A DNA stretch of 64,000 bases, from contig CACGZD010000001.1 of NCBI GenBank assembly GCA_902577425.1, forward strand, positions 49,860 to 113,859, read 5' to 3'. Shown in pieces: positions 39,365 through 48,930 of this stretch; position 1 is the stretch's first letter; the number at the start of each line of letters is the position of its first letter. The position numbers were made by a program, and so were the translations under genes. The notes under the pieces are model-generated. The model did not search any database, had not been told where the DNA came from, and worked only from the letters and a program-made list of their open reading frames with translations. Source of the DNA: an uncultured Alphaproteobacteria bacterium (lineage in GTDB: Bacteria; Pseudomonadota; Alphaproteobacteria; HIMB59; GCA-002718135).

Positions 39365-42121
39365 TTATTCTAACTTTTCTATTTTAGCTGCGCAATATTT
39401 AAATTCAGGAATTTTACCATAAGGATCAAGAGCTGGATTAGTTAATAAATTTGCTGCAGCTTCATTATAACAAAAAGGAATAAAAATCACTCCTTCAGGA
39501 ATAGCCCTGTCTTGTCTTACTCTTATATTTATAGTACCCCTTCTAGTTGAAACTTTAATTTTATCCCCAGGCGTCATATTATTTTTTAAAATTTCATTTG
39601 GTGATATTGAAACAGTTGCTTCAGGTTCAATAGCGTCTAAATTAGAAGCTTTTCTTGTCATAGATCCAGTGTGCCAATGCTCTAATTGTCTTCCAGTGGT
39701 AAGGATCATTTCAAATTCTTTATCAGGTAATTCATTAGGAGATGTAACACTAGCAGGAACAAATTTTCCTCTCCCGGTTTCATTTGGAAATTTATCTCCA
39801 AATACTATTTCGTCACCAGGAGTTGATGGAGATTTACTTGGATAAGTAACTGAATTTTCTTTCTCTAATCTATCCCAAGAAATATTATTTAGTGAAGGCA
39901 TAGTCATAGCCATTTCCTCATATATTTCTTTTGGATGTTTGTAACTCCAACCTAGCCCCATTCTTTTACCTAATTCATTTGTGATCCACCAATCTTCTTT
40001 TGCCATACCAGGCGCTTCAAGAGCTTTACGTCCCATTTGAACTTGCCTATTCGTATTGGTAACAGTTCCATTTTTTTCTGGCCAAGCTGAGGCAGGAAAA
40101 ATTACATCAGCATATGTTGCAGTTTCTGTTAAAAAAATATCCTGAACTACTAAATGTTTTAGCATTTGAAGAGCTTCTCTCACATGATTTAGATCTGGAT
40201 CAGACATTGCTGGATTTTCTCCAAGAATGTACATACCCTTTATTGTATTATCATGAATTGCATCCATGATTTCAACAACAGTCAAACCTTTTTTATCATC
40301 TAAGGAAGTGTTCCAAAATTTTTCAAAAAAATCTTTTTTTTCATCTTTTTCTACTAACTGATAGTCAGGATACATCATCGGTATTAACCCAGCGTCAGAG
40401 GCACCTTGAACATTATTTTGACCTCTAAGAGGATGCAGTCCTGAACCTCTCCTGCCAACATTTCCAGTCATCAAAGCTAAAGATATTAAACATCTAGCAT
40501 TGTCAGTGCCATGGACATGTTGTGATACACCCATTCCCCAAAAAATTAATCCCTTATCAGTATTTGCAAATAATCTTGCAACTTCTCTAATCATGTCTGC
40601 ACTTATACCAGTTTGCTCTTCCATCAATTCTGGAGGATAATTCATCAAATGTTTCTTTAATTCTACAAATCCTGATGTTTGTTTTTTAATATATTCTTCA
40701 TTAAATAAATTTTCTTCAATAATAACATTCATTATGGAATTAAGAAGAGCAACATCTGATCCTGGTTTAAATTGTAACATATGAGTTGCATGTTTTTTTA
40801 ACGCATGACCTCTTGGATCCATTACAATTAGTTTAGATCCTTTTTTGGCTGCATTTTTAAAAAAAGTTGCAGCAACAGGATGATTTTCAGTTGGATTAGC
40901 ACCAATTACAATTATAACTTCTGAATGTTCAACTTCATAAAATGGAGCAGTTACAGCACCTGAGCCAATAGTTTCAAGCAAGGCGGCAACAGATGAGGCA
41001 TGACAAAGACGTGTGCAATGATCTACATTATTGGTGTTAAAACCAGTACGAATAAGTTTTTGAAAAAGATATGCTTCCTCATTTGAACATTTAGCTGATC
41101 CAAAACCTGCTAGATTACTTTTACCATTTCTTTTCTTTTTAATTTCGAGAAATCCATTAGCTGCATGATCTAATGCTTCATCCCAAGTAGCCTCCCTAAA
41201 ATACTCATGCAAATTGGAGAAGTTAATACTCGGATTTAAATCTTTTTCCTTTCCCTTTATTCTTATTAGAGGTTTAGTTAACCTCTCTGAATTACTAACA
41301 TAGTCAAATCCAAATCTACCTTTTACACAGAGTCTATTTTTATTAGCTGGACCATTAATCCCGTTTACATATTTAATTTCGTTATCTTTAACATTGTATT
41401 CTATTTGACATCCTACACCACAATAAGGACAAACACTTTCAGTTTTTTTATCTATCTTGTTTTGACCTACACCTTTTGCATCAACGATACTAGCAGGCAT
41501 GAGGGCTCCAGTTGGGCAAGCCTGCACACATTCACCACAAGCAACACAAGTACTATCTCCCATAGGATCATCAAAATCAAAAACAATTTTTGACTTTTCA
41601 CCTCTATAGGCCATACCTATAACATCATTTACCTGAACCTCTCTGCACGCACGGACACAAAGATTACACTGAATACAGGCATCTAAATTTACTGCCATAC
41701 TAGGATGAGAACTATCAGGCTGACAAGGTGTTTTTTTTGGAAATCTATTTTCTTTTAGGTCAACTTTATCGATCCAATTCCAAAAATCTGAATTATTATC
41801 ATGTGCAACTTCTCTTTTGGGTTGATCGGCTAATAATAATTCAAAAACTAGTTCTCTAGATTTTTTTGCTTTATCTGATGCTGTTTGAACCTTCATATCA
41901 GTCGAAGGTTTTCTAATACATGAAGCTGCTAATACTCTTTCTCCCTCAATTTCAACCATGCAAGCTCTACAGTTTCCATCAGCTCTATAACTAGGTTTGT
42001 TTGCATAACATAAATGAGGAATTTCATTACCCAGTCTATTAGCTACTTGCCATATTGTTTCATCTTGGTTTGCCTCAACTTCTTTATTATCAAGATAAAA
42101 TTTTATTTTGTTATCACTCAT
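39365..42121 (-). CDS. fdsA: NAD-dependent formate dehydrogenase, catalytic molybdenum subunit
   Basis: A 918-residue subunit that oxidises formate to CO2. Domains in order: a [2Fe-2S] ferredoxin (Cys38, 51, 54, 68); a NuoG-like His/Cys cluster region near 105-135; two [4Fe-4S] ferredoxin motifs (Cys149/152/155/159 and 192/195/198/202); a molybdopterin-domain [4Fe-4S] motif (Cys231/234/238, later Cys265); and a bis-MGD catalytic domain. The metal ligand is Cys373 in TRLCHASS, where E. coli FdhF has selenocysteine. The MGVSQHVHGTDN stretch further on is typical of the family. Its start overlaps the fdsGB fusion by 8 bases. No NarJ-like or fdsD gene follows. Confidence 0.93.
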   Translation of the reverse strand: MSDNKIKFYLDNKEVEANQDETIWQVANRLGNEIPHLCYANKPSYRADGNCRACMVEIEGERVLAASCIRKPSTDMKVQTASDKAKKSRELVFELLLADQPKREVAHDNNSDFWNWIDKVDLKENRFPKKTPCQPDSSHPSMAVNLDACIQCNLCVRACREVQVNDVIGMAYRGEKSKIVFDFDDPMGDSTCVACGECVQACPTGALMPASIVDAKGVGQNKIDKKTESVCPYCGVGCQIEYNVKDNEIKYVNGINGPANKNRLCVKGRFGFDYVSNSERLTKPLIRIKGKEKDLNPSINFSNLHEYFREATWDEALDHAANGFLEIKKKRNGKSNLAGFGSAKCSNEEAYLFQKLIRTGFNTNNVDHCTRLCHASSVAALLETIGSGAVTAPFYEVEHSEVIIVIGANPTENHPVAATFFKNAAKKGSKLIVMDPRGHALKKHATHMLQFKPGSDVALLNSIMNVIIEENLFNEEYIKKQTSGFVELKKHLMNYPPELMEEQTGISADMIREVARLFANTDKGLIFWGMGVSQHVHGTDNARCLISLALMTGNVGRRGSGLHPLRGQNNVQGASDAGLIPMMYPDYQLVEKDEKKDFFEKFWNTSLDDKKGLTVVEIMDAIHDNTIKGMYILGENPAMSDPDLNHVREALQMLKHLVVQDIFLTETATYADVIFPASAWPEKNGTVTNTNRQVQMGRKALEAPGMAKEDWWITNELGKRMGLGWSYKHPKEIYEEMAMTMPSLNNISWDRLEKENSVTYPSKSPSTPGDEIVFGDKFPNETGRGKFVPASVTSPNELPDKEFEMILTTGRQLEHWHTGSMTRKASNLDAIEPEATVSISPNEILKNNMTPGDKIKVSTRRGTINIRVRQDRAIPEGVIFIPFCYNEAAANLLTNPALDPYGKIPEFKYCAAKIEKLE

Positions 42122-43817
42122 AACTTATCTCTTTTGAAAAAAATTTCAGAACTGAATTAAGTGGGTTTGTAGCTGCTTGACCTAAACCACAAATAGAAGC
42201 TTGAGACATTACCTCCGAAAGATCAGCTAGTTTTTCTTTATTCCAAATTTTTTCTTTCATTAGCTTTACTGTTTTTTCTGTACCGGCTCGACATGGTGTG
42301 CATTGACCACAACTTTCTTCTTCAAAAAACTTTAATAAATTTAACGCTACATCTTTCATGCTATCCTTATCAGATAATACTACAATTGCTGCAGATCCCA
42401 AAAAACATCCTGCTTCAGTTAATTCTTTAGAACCATAATCTAAAGGAATATTATTCATTTCTGAAGGTAAAATTCCTCCAGATGCACCTCCAGGAAGATA
42501 TCCCTTAAATGTATGATCATCTGCCATACCCCCACAATAATTATCAATTAACTCTTGAATTGTAATCCCAGCTGGTGCAACTTTTACACCAGGCTCTTTT
42601 ACTCTGCCAGACACAGAAAAACTGTGAAAGCCTTTTTTTTCATCTTTACCTTGCTCAGAAAACCATTTTGATCCTCTTTCAATTATATCTCTAATCCAAA
42701 ACAAAGTTTCAAGATTGTTAGTGAGTGTTGGAAAACCAAACAAGCCTACTTCAGCTACATAAGGCGGTCTATGTCTTGGAAGGCCTCTTTTACCTTCTAT
42801 ACTCTCTATCATTGCTGACTCTTCTCCGCATATATATGCTCCTGCTCCTCTTCTTAAAATAAAATGTCCTTCAGGAATTATTTTTTCTTTTTCTAAATTC
42901 TTAATTTCATTATTTAGAATTTCTATCACAGAAGGGTACTCATCTCTTATATAAATATAAACATTTGAAGCTTTGATAAACAATGAAGCAATCAGTGCTC
43001 CTTCTAGAAATCTATGAGGATCTTTTTCTAAATAAAATCTATCTTTAAATGTTCCAGGCTCACCTTCATCTCCATTTACAGCAACATATTTTTTACCACT
43101 ATACTTAGAAACTATTTCCCACTTCATACCTGTTGGAAATCCTGCACCCCCCTTACCTTTCAATCCACTATCTTTCAAAAATTCAATGATTTGTTCATTT
43201 GTTATTTTACCTTCACTGATTTTGGTTGATATTTTATAGCCACCATTTTTTTTATAATCTTCTAAAGAAATATATTTTGGAATAACTGCATCAAAATCAT
43301 TTTTTTTAATAGTTTCTGCAACTGAGCTTAGTGAAGCATTATCAACATAGTTTTTACCTACACAAACTGTTGGAGCCACATCACATCTTCCCATACAAGG
43401 GCCAGGAACAACTTTAATATTTTTATCTTCTACTTCTTTTAAATCTTTAAGAAGTTTTTTTGCCCCATATAATTCACATGTTAAACTTTCACATACTCTT
43501 ATAATTTTTATAGGATGATAGTTATCAGTATTTTTTACAATATTAAAATGTGCATAAAATGTAGCGACTTCATATACCTCTGTATATGGTATATTTAAGA
43601 GTAAAGCTAATGCAACAAGATGTTTGTCATACAAAACACCAAAATTATCTTGAATGATATGTAAATATTCTATTAATTCATCTCTTTTTAAGTCTTTTCC
43701 ATATAATAATTTAGAAACTTCATTTAAAAAAATATCTTCAACTTGACGCCCTTTAGTAGTCCAGCGTTTTTTTTTCTTTTTTAATGCTGTATTAGTTTGT
43801 GAAATAAATTTATTCAT
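42114..43817 (-). CDS. fdsB: Formate dehydrogenase diaphorase subunit, NuoE-NuoF (FdsG-FdsB) fusion
   Basis: A 567-residue protein that passes electrons from FdsA to NAD+. Residues about 30-160 form the thioredoxin-like NuoE/FdsG domain with a [2Fe-2S] site (Cys109, 114, 141, 145). Residues about 200-567 form the NuoF/FdsB domain with a Gly-rich NADH/FMN-binding segment (GKGGAGFPTGMKWE) and a C-terminal [4Fe-4S] site (Cys503, 506, 509, 543). In the classical fdsGBACD operon these are two genes; here they are one. A lysine-rich stretch (13-18) precedes the NuoE domain. It is upstream of and coupled to fdsA. Confidence 0.93.
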   Translation of the reverse strand: MNKFISQTNTALKKKKKRWTTKGRQVEDIFLNEVSKLLYGKDLKRDELIEYLHIIQDNFGVLYDKHLVALALLLNIPYTEVYEVATFYAHFNIVKNTDNYHPIKIIRVCESLTCELYGAKKLLKDLKEVEDKNIKVVPGPCMGRCDVAPTVCVGKNYVDNASLSSVAETIKKNDFDAVIPKYISLEDYKKNGGYKISTKISEGKITNEQIIEFLKDSGLKGKGGAGFPTGMKWEIVSKYSGKKYVAVNGDEGEPGTFKDRFYLEKDPHRFLEGALIASLFIKASNVYIYIRDEYPSVIEILNNEIKNLEKEKIIPEGHFILRRGAGAYICGEESAMIESIEGKRGLPRHRPPYVAEVGLFGFPTLTNNLETLFWIRDIIERGSKWFSEQGKDEKKGFHSFSVSGRVKEPGVKVAPAGITIQELIDNYCGGMADDHTFKGYLPGGASGGILPSEMNNIPLDYGSKELTEAGCFLGSAAIVVLSDKDSMKDVALNLLKFFEEESCGQCTPCRAGTEKTVKLMKEKIWNKEKLADLSEVMSQASICGLGQAATNPLNSVLKFFSKEISYE

Positions 43818-43857
43818 TATATTTTTATTAAGATTTATATATCGTTATCATAAAGTT

Positions 43858-44097
43858 ATGAAAGATAAAGTTGAAAAAAATGAAATAATCTTAGATACAT
43901 CAGGTACTGAATGCCCTATTCCAGTTTTAAAAGCTAGAAATTTATGCCAAACATTGTCTAGTGGAGCAATAATCAAAGTCATATGCACTGATCCTTTAGC
44001 AGAAGAAGATTTTAGACATTATTGCAAGCAGTCAAATTACTCTTTAATTGATATAATAAAAAGTGAATCAAAAATATATATTAAGTTTAAGATTTAG
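43858..44097 (+). CDS. tusA: TusA-family sulfur carrier protein
   Basis: A 79-residue protein with the TusA signature CPIPVLKAR (Cys19), where the cysteine carries persulfide sulfur. It ends in the usual short beta/alpha fold (VICTDPLAEEDFRHYC). TusA relays sulfur from IscS to tRNA thiolation and, in E. coli, influences molybdenum cofactor synthesis. Here it stands between formate dehydrogenase genes and moeA, divergent from the first and ending one base before the second. A role in sulfuration of the Mo cofactor is therefore attractive. That role is inference. Confidence 0.88.
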   Translation: MKDKVEKNEIILDTSGTECPIPVLKARNLCQTLSSGAIIKVICTDPLAEEDFRHYCKQSNYSLIDIIKSESKIYIKFKI

Positions 44098-44098
44098 A

Positions 44099-45322
44099 TT
44101 AATCAAATATATCTTCATAAGAGTAAAATGAGTAATATTCTCCCTTAGAAATAAAACTAACCTTCTCAGGTATCTCAATAATACCATCAGAATAAGCAAT
44201 GGAAGAAATCATTCCTGACCCTTGTTTGGGAAATTTATTTACAATTAGTTCATTTTTATTTTTTTTAACCATAACCCTTAACCACTCCAATCTTTTATTT
44301 TTCTTTTTCATAGAAAAATTAACTTTTACTTTTGTGCTTTTAGGCAAATTTAACTTTCCGCTACATATATATTCAATTAAAGGCTTAATTAACATGCCAT
44401 ATAACAAATGTACTGAAACAGGATTTCCAGGCAAACAAATAATAATTGTTTTATTTATCTTTCCTATAGCTAATGGCCTTCCTGGTTTAATAGCAGTTTT
44501 CCAAAAATAAACTTTTCCAATTTGATTAACTGCATCAATCAAATGATCCTCTTCTCCTACTGAAGCTCCTCCCGTTGTTATAATAATATCAAATTTTTTT
44601 GTATTTAATAAAAGGCTGCTTATAACAAGTTTTTTATTATCTTTTAAATTACCTAAATACTTCTGTTTTATATAGGCTTGATTTAATAAAGCATGCAAAG
44701 AATAAAAGTTTGAATTATTTATTTCAGAACCTTTTAAATTTTCAGTTGGTTTTTGTAATTCATTACCACTGGTGTAATATCCAATTTTAATTTTTTTATT
44801 TACAGTGATTTTTTTTTTACCAATAGCAGCTATGAGGTTAATATTATTAACTTTAATCTTTTCACCTTTTTCTAAAATTTTTTGACCCTTCTTAATATCC
44901 TCTCCTTTAAGACGGCAATTTTCACCATATTTAGGTAATTTATTAATTTTTAATTTGTTATTAAATATTTTAACATTTTCTTGCATAACTACAGTTTTTG
45001 AATTTAAGGGCATTTTTGCACCAGTAAATATTCTAGATACTGTATTTTTTTTTAAATATATATTTTGTTTGTCACCAGCTACTATTCTTTTATTATTTAT
45101 TAAAATATTACTATTATTATTAAGATTGTTTTTTAATAAAGCATAACCATCAACAGCAGAGTTATTAAATGGTGGCAAATATAATTTACTAACTAAATCC
45201 TTAGCTAAAAATCTATTTAACGATTTTTCAAGATCAATTAACTCTGAACCTAATTTAGGTTTTATATCTTTCTTTAATAGTTTAAGTATTTTATCTTTTG
45301 TTAGGGGATTCTTATTTTTCAT
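44099..45322 (-). CDS. moeA: Molybdopterin molybdenumtransferase MoeA
   Basis: A 407-residue enzyme that inserts molybdate into adenylylated molybdopterin. The N-terminal region has LPPFNNSAVDGYALL (54-68), close to the usual PPFD.SAMDGYA, and the central domain has TTGGASVGEEDHL (about 254-266) and LPGNPVSVH, the MoeA/MogA substrate loops. The C-terminal domain IV is present. Its start overlaps mobB by 11 bases. No separate mogA/moaB is in the window. Confidence 0.92.
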   Translation of the reverse strand: MKNKNPLTKDKILKLLKKDIKPKLGSELIDLEKSLNRFLAKDLVSKLYLPPFNNSAVDGYALLKNNLNNNSNILINNKRIVAGDKQNIYLKKNTVSRIFTGAKMPLNSKTVVMQENVKIFNNKLKINKLPKYGENCRLKGEDIKKGQKILEKGEKIKVNNINLIAAIGKKKITVNKKIKIGYYTSGNELQKPTENLKGSEINNSNFYSLHALLNQAYIKQKYLGNLKDNKKLVISSLLLNTKKFDIIITTGGASVGEEDHLIDAVNQIGKVYFWKTAIKPGRPLAIGKINKTIIICLPGNPVSVHLLYGMLIKPLIEYICSGKLNLPKSTKVKVNFSMKKKNKRLEWLRVMVKKNKNELIVNKFPKQGSGMISSIAYSDGIIEIPEKVSFISKGEYYSFYSYEDIFD

Positions 45323-45809
45323 TATAATTTATAATAAATTCAATAATTTCATTTATTTCATTTTTTTTAAATTGTTTTTTTTCATATAAATCAATTTCTT
45401 GTTCAGAAATAACTGCAATTACATTTTTTAATTTATTAAACAAAAAAGCAGATTTATCTGATGAATTTTTAATAATTTCAATTTTTGGATGTATATCATT
45501 CTTATATCCTTCAACAATAACTATATCAGCATTTTGGACTTCTTTAAGAAGTTCATTTAATTTTTTTTCATCTTTATTTTTGATTTCTGTTATCTTTGCC
45601 CATCTTTTGGAAGAACTAATTATAACTTCTTTTGCTCCCGCTTTACGATGAAGAAAACTATCTGTTTGAGGATAGTCAATTTCAAAGCCATCGTGGGCAT
45701 GCTTTATAGAAGCAACCTCAAATTCTCTAGAAGTTAAACCTGAAATAATTTTTTGGGCAAAAAAAGTTTTGCCAGAATTTTTAAGGCCTACGATTCCAAT
45801 AACTTTCAT
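45312..45809 (-). CDS. mobB: Molybdopterin-guanine dinucleotide biosynthesis protein MobB
   Basis: A 165-residue GTP-binding accessory of MobA. It has the P-loop GLKNSGKT (8-15), SIKHAHDGFEIDYPQTDSF (34-52), which is the MobB signature, and IVIVEGYK near residue 98. It is not essential for cofactor synthesis in E. coli, so retention in a small genome is notable. It lies 2 bases after the permease gene and overlaps moeA. Confidence 0.9.
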   Translation of the reverse strand: MKVIGIVGLKNSGKTFFAQKIISGLTSREFEVASIKHAHDGFEIDYPQTDSFLHRKAGAKEVIISSSKRWAKITEIKNKDEKKLNELLKEVQNADIVIVEGYKNDIHPKIEIIKNSSDKSAFLFNKLKNVIAVISEQEIDLYEKKQFKKNEINEIIEFIINYNEK

Positions 45810-45811
45810 CT

Positions 45812-46501
45812 TTATCTTTTTCTTAAATTAAACATGTATACTAGTGAATAAATAATCATTGTTAAAAAAATTAAAACTATTCCTAAAGCCATAGCATATT
45901 CAAGATTACCCATTCTAGTTTCTAGAGAAATAGCTGTAGTCATTACTCTAGTATAATGATCAATATTTCCTCCAACAATCATTACTGCACCAACTTCAGA
46001 AATAGCTCTTCCAAAAGCTGAAAGCAAAACAGTAATTAAAAGAAAATAGCTATGAAATATTAAAAGTTTTAAAGTACCAATAAAAGGCATATTTAAAGAT
46101 CGAATTTGATCTTTAAATTTTAACCAATTTTGATTAAAAATTTCATGAGAAAGAGAAGTCACTATAGGAAAAATAATTATCATTTGTGCCATAATCATAG
46201 CAGTAGGTGTGTACAACAACTTAAAAATTCCTAATGGACCTCCATATGCTATAAAAAAATATACTATCAAACCAACTACAACAGGTGGAATTCCCATAAA
46301 TGAATTAATTAAAATTATTAAAAAATTTTTAAAATAGAAGTTTTTTAATGCAAGTATGTACCCTATAATAATACCAATAAATGACGATAAAATAAGAGCT
46401 ATGAGGCTTACTTTTAGAGATAAATAAATAATTTCATAAAGAATTGGATCAATTAAAATTATTAATTTTAAAGCATTTAAAATAATTTCTAGTATATTCA
46501 T
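45812..46501 (-). CDS. tupB: ABC transporter permease of tungstate/molybdate type (TupB-like)
   Basis: A 229-residue inner-membrane permease with about five to six helices. The cytoplasmic EAA-like loop (SLNMPFIGTLKLLIFHSYFLL, here split around residues 139-160) and the C-terminal GRAISEVGAVMIVGGNIDHYTRVMTT stretch match TupB tungstate permeases. The genes for a binding protein and an ATPase are not adjacent. Given the linked moeA, mobB, fdhD and mobA, the cargo is probably molybdate or tungstate. TupB is chosen over ModB on the C-terminal motif. It is divergent from fdhD across 24 bases. Confidence 0.8.
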   Translation of the reverse strand: MNILEIILNALKLIILIDPILYEIIYLSLKVSLIALILSSFIGIIIGYILALKNFYFKNFLIILINSFMGIPPVVVGLIVYFFIAYGGPLGIFKLLYTPTAMIMAQMIIIFPIVTSLSHEIFNQNWLKFKDQIRSLNMPFIGTLKLLIFHSYFLLITVLLSAFGRAISEVGAVMIVGGNIDHYTRVMTTAISLETRMGNLEYAMALGIVLIFLTMIIYSLVYMFNLRKR

Positions 46502-46525
46502 TTATATTATATTTAACTTATTAAT

Positions 46526-47341
46526 ATGACTCGGCAAAATAAACACTCATTATTTCCTAATATTCATAATGATTCTTTAACACAAAAAATTGAAGGTTTA
46601 GATCAAGATAATAATATCATTAGTGCAAAAATCATTAAAGAGGGTGCATTAACAATTTTTCTTAATAAACAAGAGATAGTTACTCTTATGTGCATCCTTG
46701 ATCACCCTATATATTTGGCCGTAGGGTATTTGCTCAATCAAAATATGATAGGAAAAAAAGATAAAATCAGATCAATAGATTTCGATAAAGAACTTAATTT
46801 AATTGTAGTCAGAACTAATAAAAAAACTAATTATGAAAAAATATTAAAAAAAAAGATCATAACTAGCGGTTGTGCTCAAGGAACAGTTTTTGGAAATATC
46901 TATGAGGAAATTGAGAAAATAAAGATCACATCTAAAATTATAATAAGACATAAATGGATTTATGAAATTTCAAAAAAAATAAATCAGATACCTAGTCTTT
47001 ATTTAGAAGCTGGAGCAGTACACGGATGTGTAATTATTAATAAAAATAAACCTATAATTTATATGGAAGATGTAGGTAGACATAATGCAGTTGATAAAAT
47101 TTCAGGCTATATGTTTTTAAATAATATCAATCCTGAAAATAAAATATTTTATACTACAGGTAGGCTAACTAGTGAAATGATTATAAAAACAGTTAAAATG
47201 AAAATTCCTATATTAATATCTCGATCAGGCTTCACTTCATGGGGAGTAAAAATAGCAAAAAAAACTAATCTTACTCTAATTGGAAGGGCAAAAGGTAAAA
47301 GATACACAATATTATCAGGTCATAAAAGATTAAAACATTGA
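46526..47341 (+). CDS. fdhD: Formate dehydrogenase accessory sulfurtransferase FdhD
   Basis: A 271-residue protein that carries sulfur from a cysteine desulfurase to the Mo-bisMGD cofactor of formate dehydrogenase. The conserved MEDVGRHNAVDK (about 183-194) and GAVHGC segments are intact. The active loop reads TSGCAQGT with a single Cys116, while E. coli FdhD has a CxxC there (Cys121 and Cys124), of which the first is essential. Thus the key cysteine is kept and the second is missing. It leads the fdhD-mobA pair and is divergent from tupB. Confidence 0.92.
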   Translation: MTRQNKHSLFPNIHNDSLTQKIEGLDQDNNIISAKIIKEGALTIFLNKQEIVTLMCILDHPIYLAVGYLLNQNMIGKKDKIRSIDFDKELNLIVVRTNKKTNYEKILKKKIITSGCAQGTVFGNIYEEIEKIKITSKIIIRHKWIYEISKKINQIPSLYLEAGAVHGCVIINKNKPIIYMEDVGRHNAVDKISGYMFLNNINPENKIFYTTGRLTSEMIIKTVKMKIPILISRSGFTSWGVKIAKKTNLTLIGRAKGKRYTILSGHKRLKH

Positions 47342-47961
47342 TGCATAAATTATATAGCGAAATTGCAGTTATAATTATGATAGGTGGTAAATCTAGCAGA
47401 TTAGGTGGTGGAATTAAATCACTTATAAAAATTAATAACAAAAAAATTTTTGATATAATATTAGAAAGAATTCAACCTCAAATTGATAGAATTATTGTAA
47501 ATTCTAATATTGAAGACACAGAAATATCAAAATATAAATTTCCAATCATAAAAGATGTAAAGCAAGGTTATCTAGGGCCTTTAGCTGGAATTCATGCTGG
47601 AATGCAATGGTTGAATAAAAACAAGCCAGAAGTAGATTGGTTATTAACTTTACCTGGCGATACTCCTTTTATTCCTTTAAATTTAGTTTCTTGCTTTGAA
47701 GAAAAAATTAATCAAGATTCTAAAATTATTTTAGCTAAATCAAACGATAAAATTCATCCTATAATTGGAGCATGGCATACTAGCTTGTTAACAAGCTTAA
47801 ATGAACATTTAGAGTCTGGGACGAGAAAAATTTTAGAATGGGCCGAGAATCATCCTTTAGAATTTCTTGAATTTAACGAAAAAAGCTATGACCCTTTTTT
47901 TAACATAAATACTCAAATAGATATAAATAAAGCTGAAGATATTGAAAAAAAATTTATTTAA
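47341..47961 (+). CDS. mobA: Molybdenum cofactor guanylyltransferase MobA
   Basis: A 206-residue GTP:molybdopterin nucleotidyltransferase that makes the MGD form needed by FdsA. The nucleotide loop IMIGGKSSRLGGGIKSL lies at about 12-28 (family LAGGxSxRMGxxK), with GPLAGIHAGM and LPGDTPFIP further on. The ATG at 47341 overlaps the fdhD stop (TGATG); an in-frame TTG three bases earlier is less likely. Confidence 0.92.
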   Translation: MHKLYSEIAVIIMIGGKSSRLGGGIKSLIKINNKKIFDIILERIQPQIDRIIVNSNIEDTEISKYKFPIIKDVKQGYLGPLAGIHAGMQWLNKNKPEVDWLLTLPGDTPFIPLNLVSCFEEKINQDSKIILAKSNDKIHPIIGAWHTSLLTSLNEHLESGTRKILEWAENHPLEFLEFNEKSYDPFFNINTQIDINKAEDIEKKFI

Positions 47962-48015
47962 AAAAAATACCAAAAAAGATAGAAAAATCAAAAGTATAAG
48001 AATATAGTATTTTTA

Positions 48016-48930
48016 GTGTCAATTTATCTTCCCATTGCTGAAATGAATATAAATATTCTGCTAATAATTTTTATTGGCATGGTTGTTGGAGGGCTTTCTG
48101 GATTATTTGGAGTTGGCGGTGGTTTTTTAATGACTCCATTATTGATTTTTTTAGGAATTCCACCAGCTGTTGCAGTTGGAACTGAAGCTCCTCATGTTTT
48201 AGCTTCTTCTGTATCAGGTGTTGTAGCTCATTGGAGGAGAAAAAATGTTGATTTTAAAATGGGTTTTTTTTTATTAATTGGAGGTGTGGTTGGATCAACA
48301 TTAGGCGTAAACCTATTTAAACTTTTAAGAGGATTTGGACAAATAGATATAGTTATTCAAATGCTCTTTTTAATTTTTTTAGGTTTTGTAGGTTTTAGTA
48401 TGGCCTTTGAAAGTGCTAGGACAACGATATCAAAATATAGAACAACCTCATCTATCAGAACAAAATTACATCAACATTCTTGGATACATGGATTACCTTT
48501 TAAATTAAGATTCCATCGTTCAAAATTGTATATCAGCGCTATACCTCCAATTATAATTGGTTTTTTTGTAGGTTTATTATCAGCCATGATGGGCGTAGGT
48601 GGAGGTTTTATTATGATCCCTGCAATGGTTTATATTTTAGGGATGTCAACAAATGTTGTAGTAGGCACTTCTTTGTTTCAAATAATTTTTGTAACAGCTA
48701 ACTCTACTTTTTTTCAATCATACTTGAACCAAACAGTAGATATTGTTCTTGCTGCTCTTATGATTATAGGAGGTGTAATTGGAGCTCAAATTGGGGCAAG
48801 TATAGGAACAAAATTAAAAGCTGAATACCTTAGAGGCATTCTTGCAATAATAGTATTAATTGTATGTGCAAAAATTTTTGCTGATCTTACACTAACTCCT
48901 TCTAATTTGTTTTCTTTAAAATTATCATGA
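48016..48930 (+). CDS. TauE/SafE-family sulfite/organosulfonate exporter
   Basis: A 304-residue membrane protein with about eight helices in two related halves. Each half carries a glycine motif: GLSGLFGVGGGFLMTPLLIF near 26-45 and GLLSAMMGVGGGFIMIPAMV near 192-211. The GTG at 48016 is taken as start because IYLPIAEM is a common N-terminus of alphaproteobacterial members; an ATG at 48043 is the alternative. TauE proteins export sulfite or sulfoacetate-type anions. It overlaps the next gene by 4 bases and begins a TauE / TIGR02186 / stress-protein group. Confidence 0.88.
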   Translation: MSIYLPIAEMNINILLIIFIGMVVGGLSGLFGVGGGFLMTPLLIFLGIPPAVAVGTEAPHVLASSVSGVVAHWRRKNVDFKMGFFLLIGGVVGSTLGVNLFKLLRGFGQIDIVIQMLFLIFLGFVGFSMAFESARTTISKYRTTSSIRTKLHQHSWIHGLPFKLRFHRSKLYISAIPPIIIGFFVGLLSAMMGVGGGFIMIPAMVYILGMSTNVVVGTSLFQIIFVTANSTFFQSYLNQTVDIVLAALMIIGGVIGAQIGASIGTKLKAEYLRGILAIIVLIVCAKIFADLTLTPSNLFSLKLS

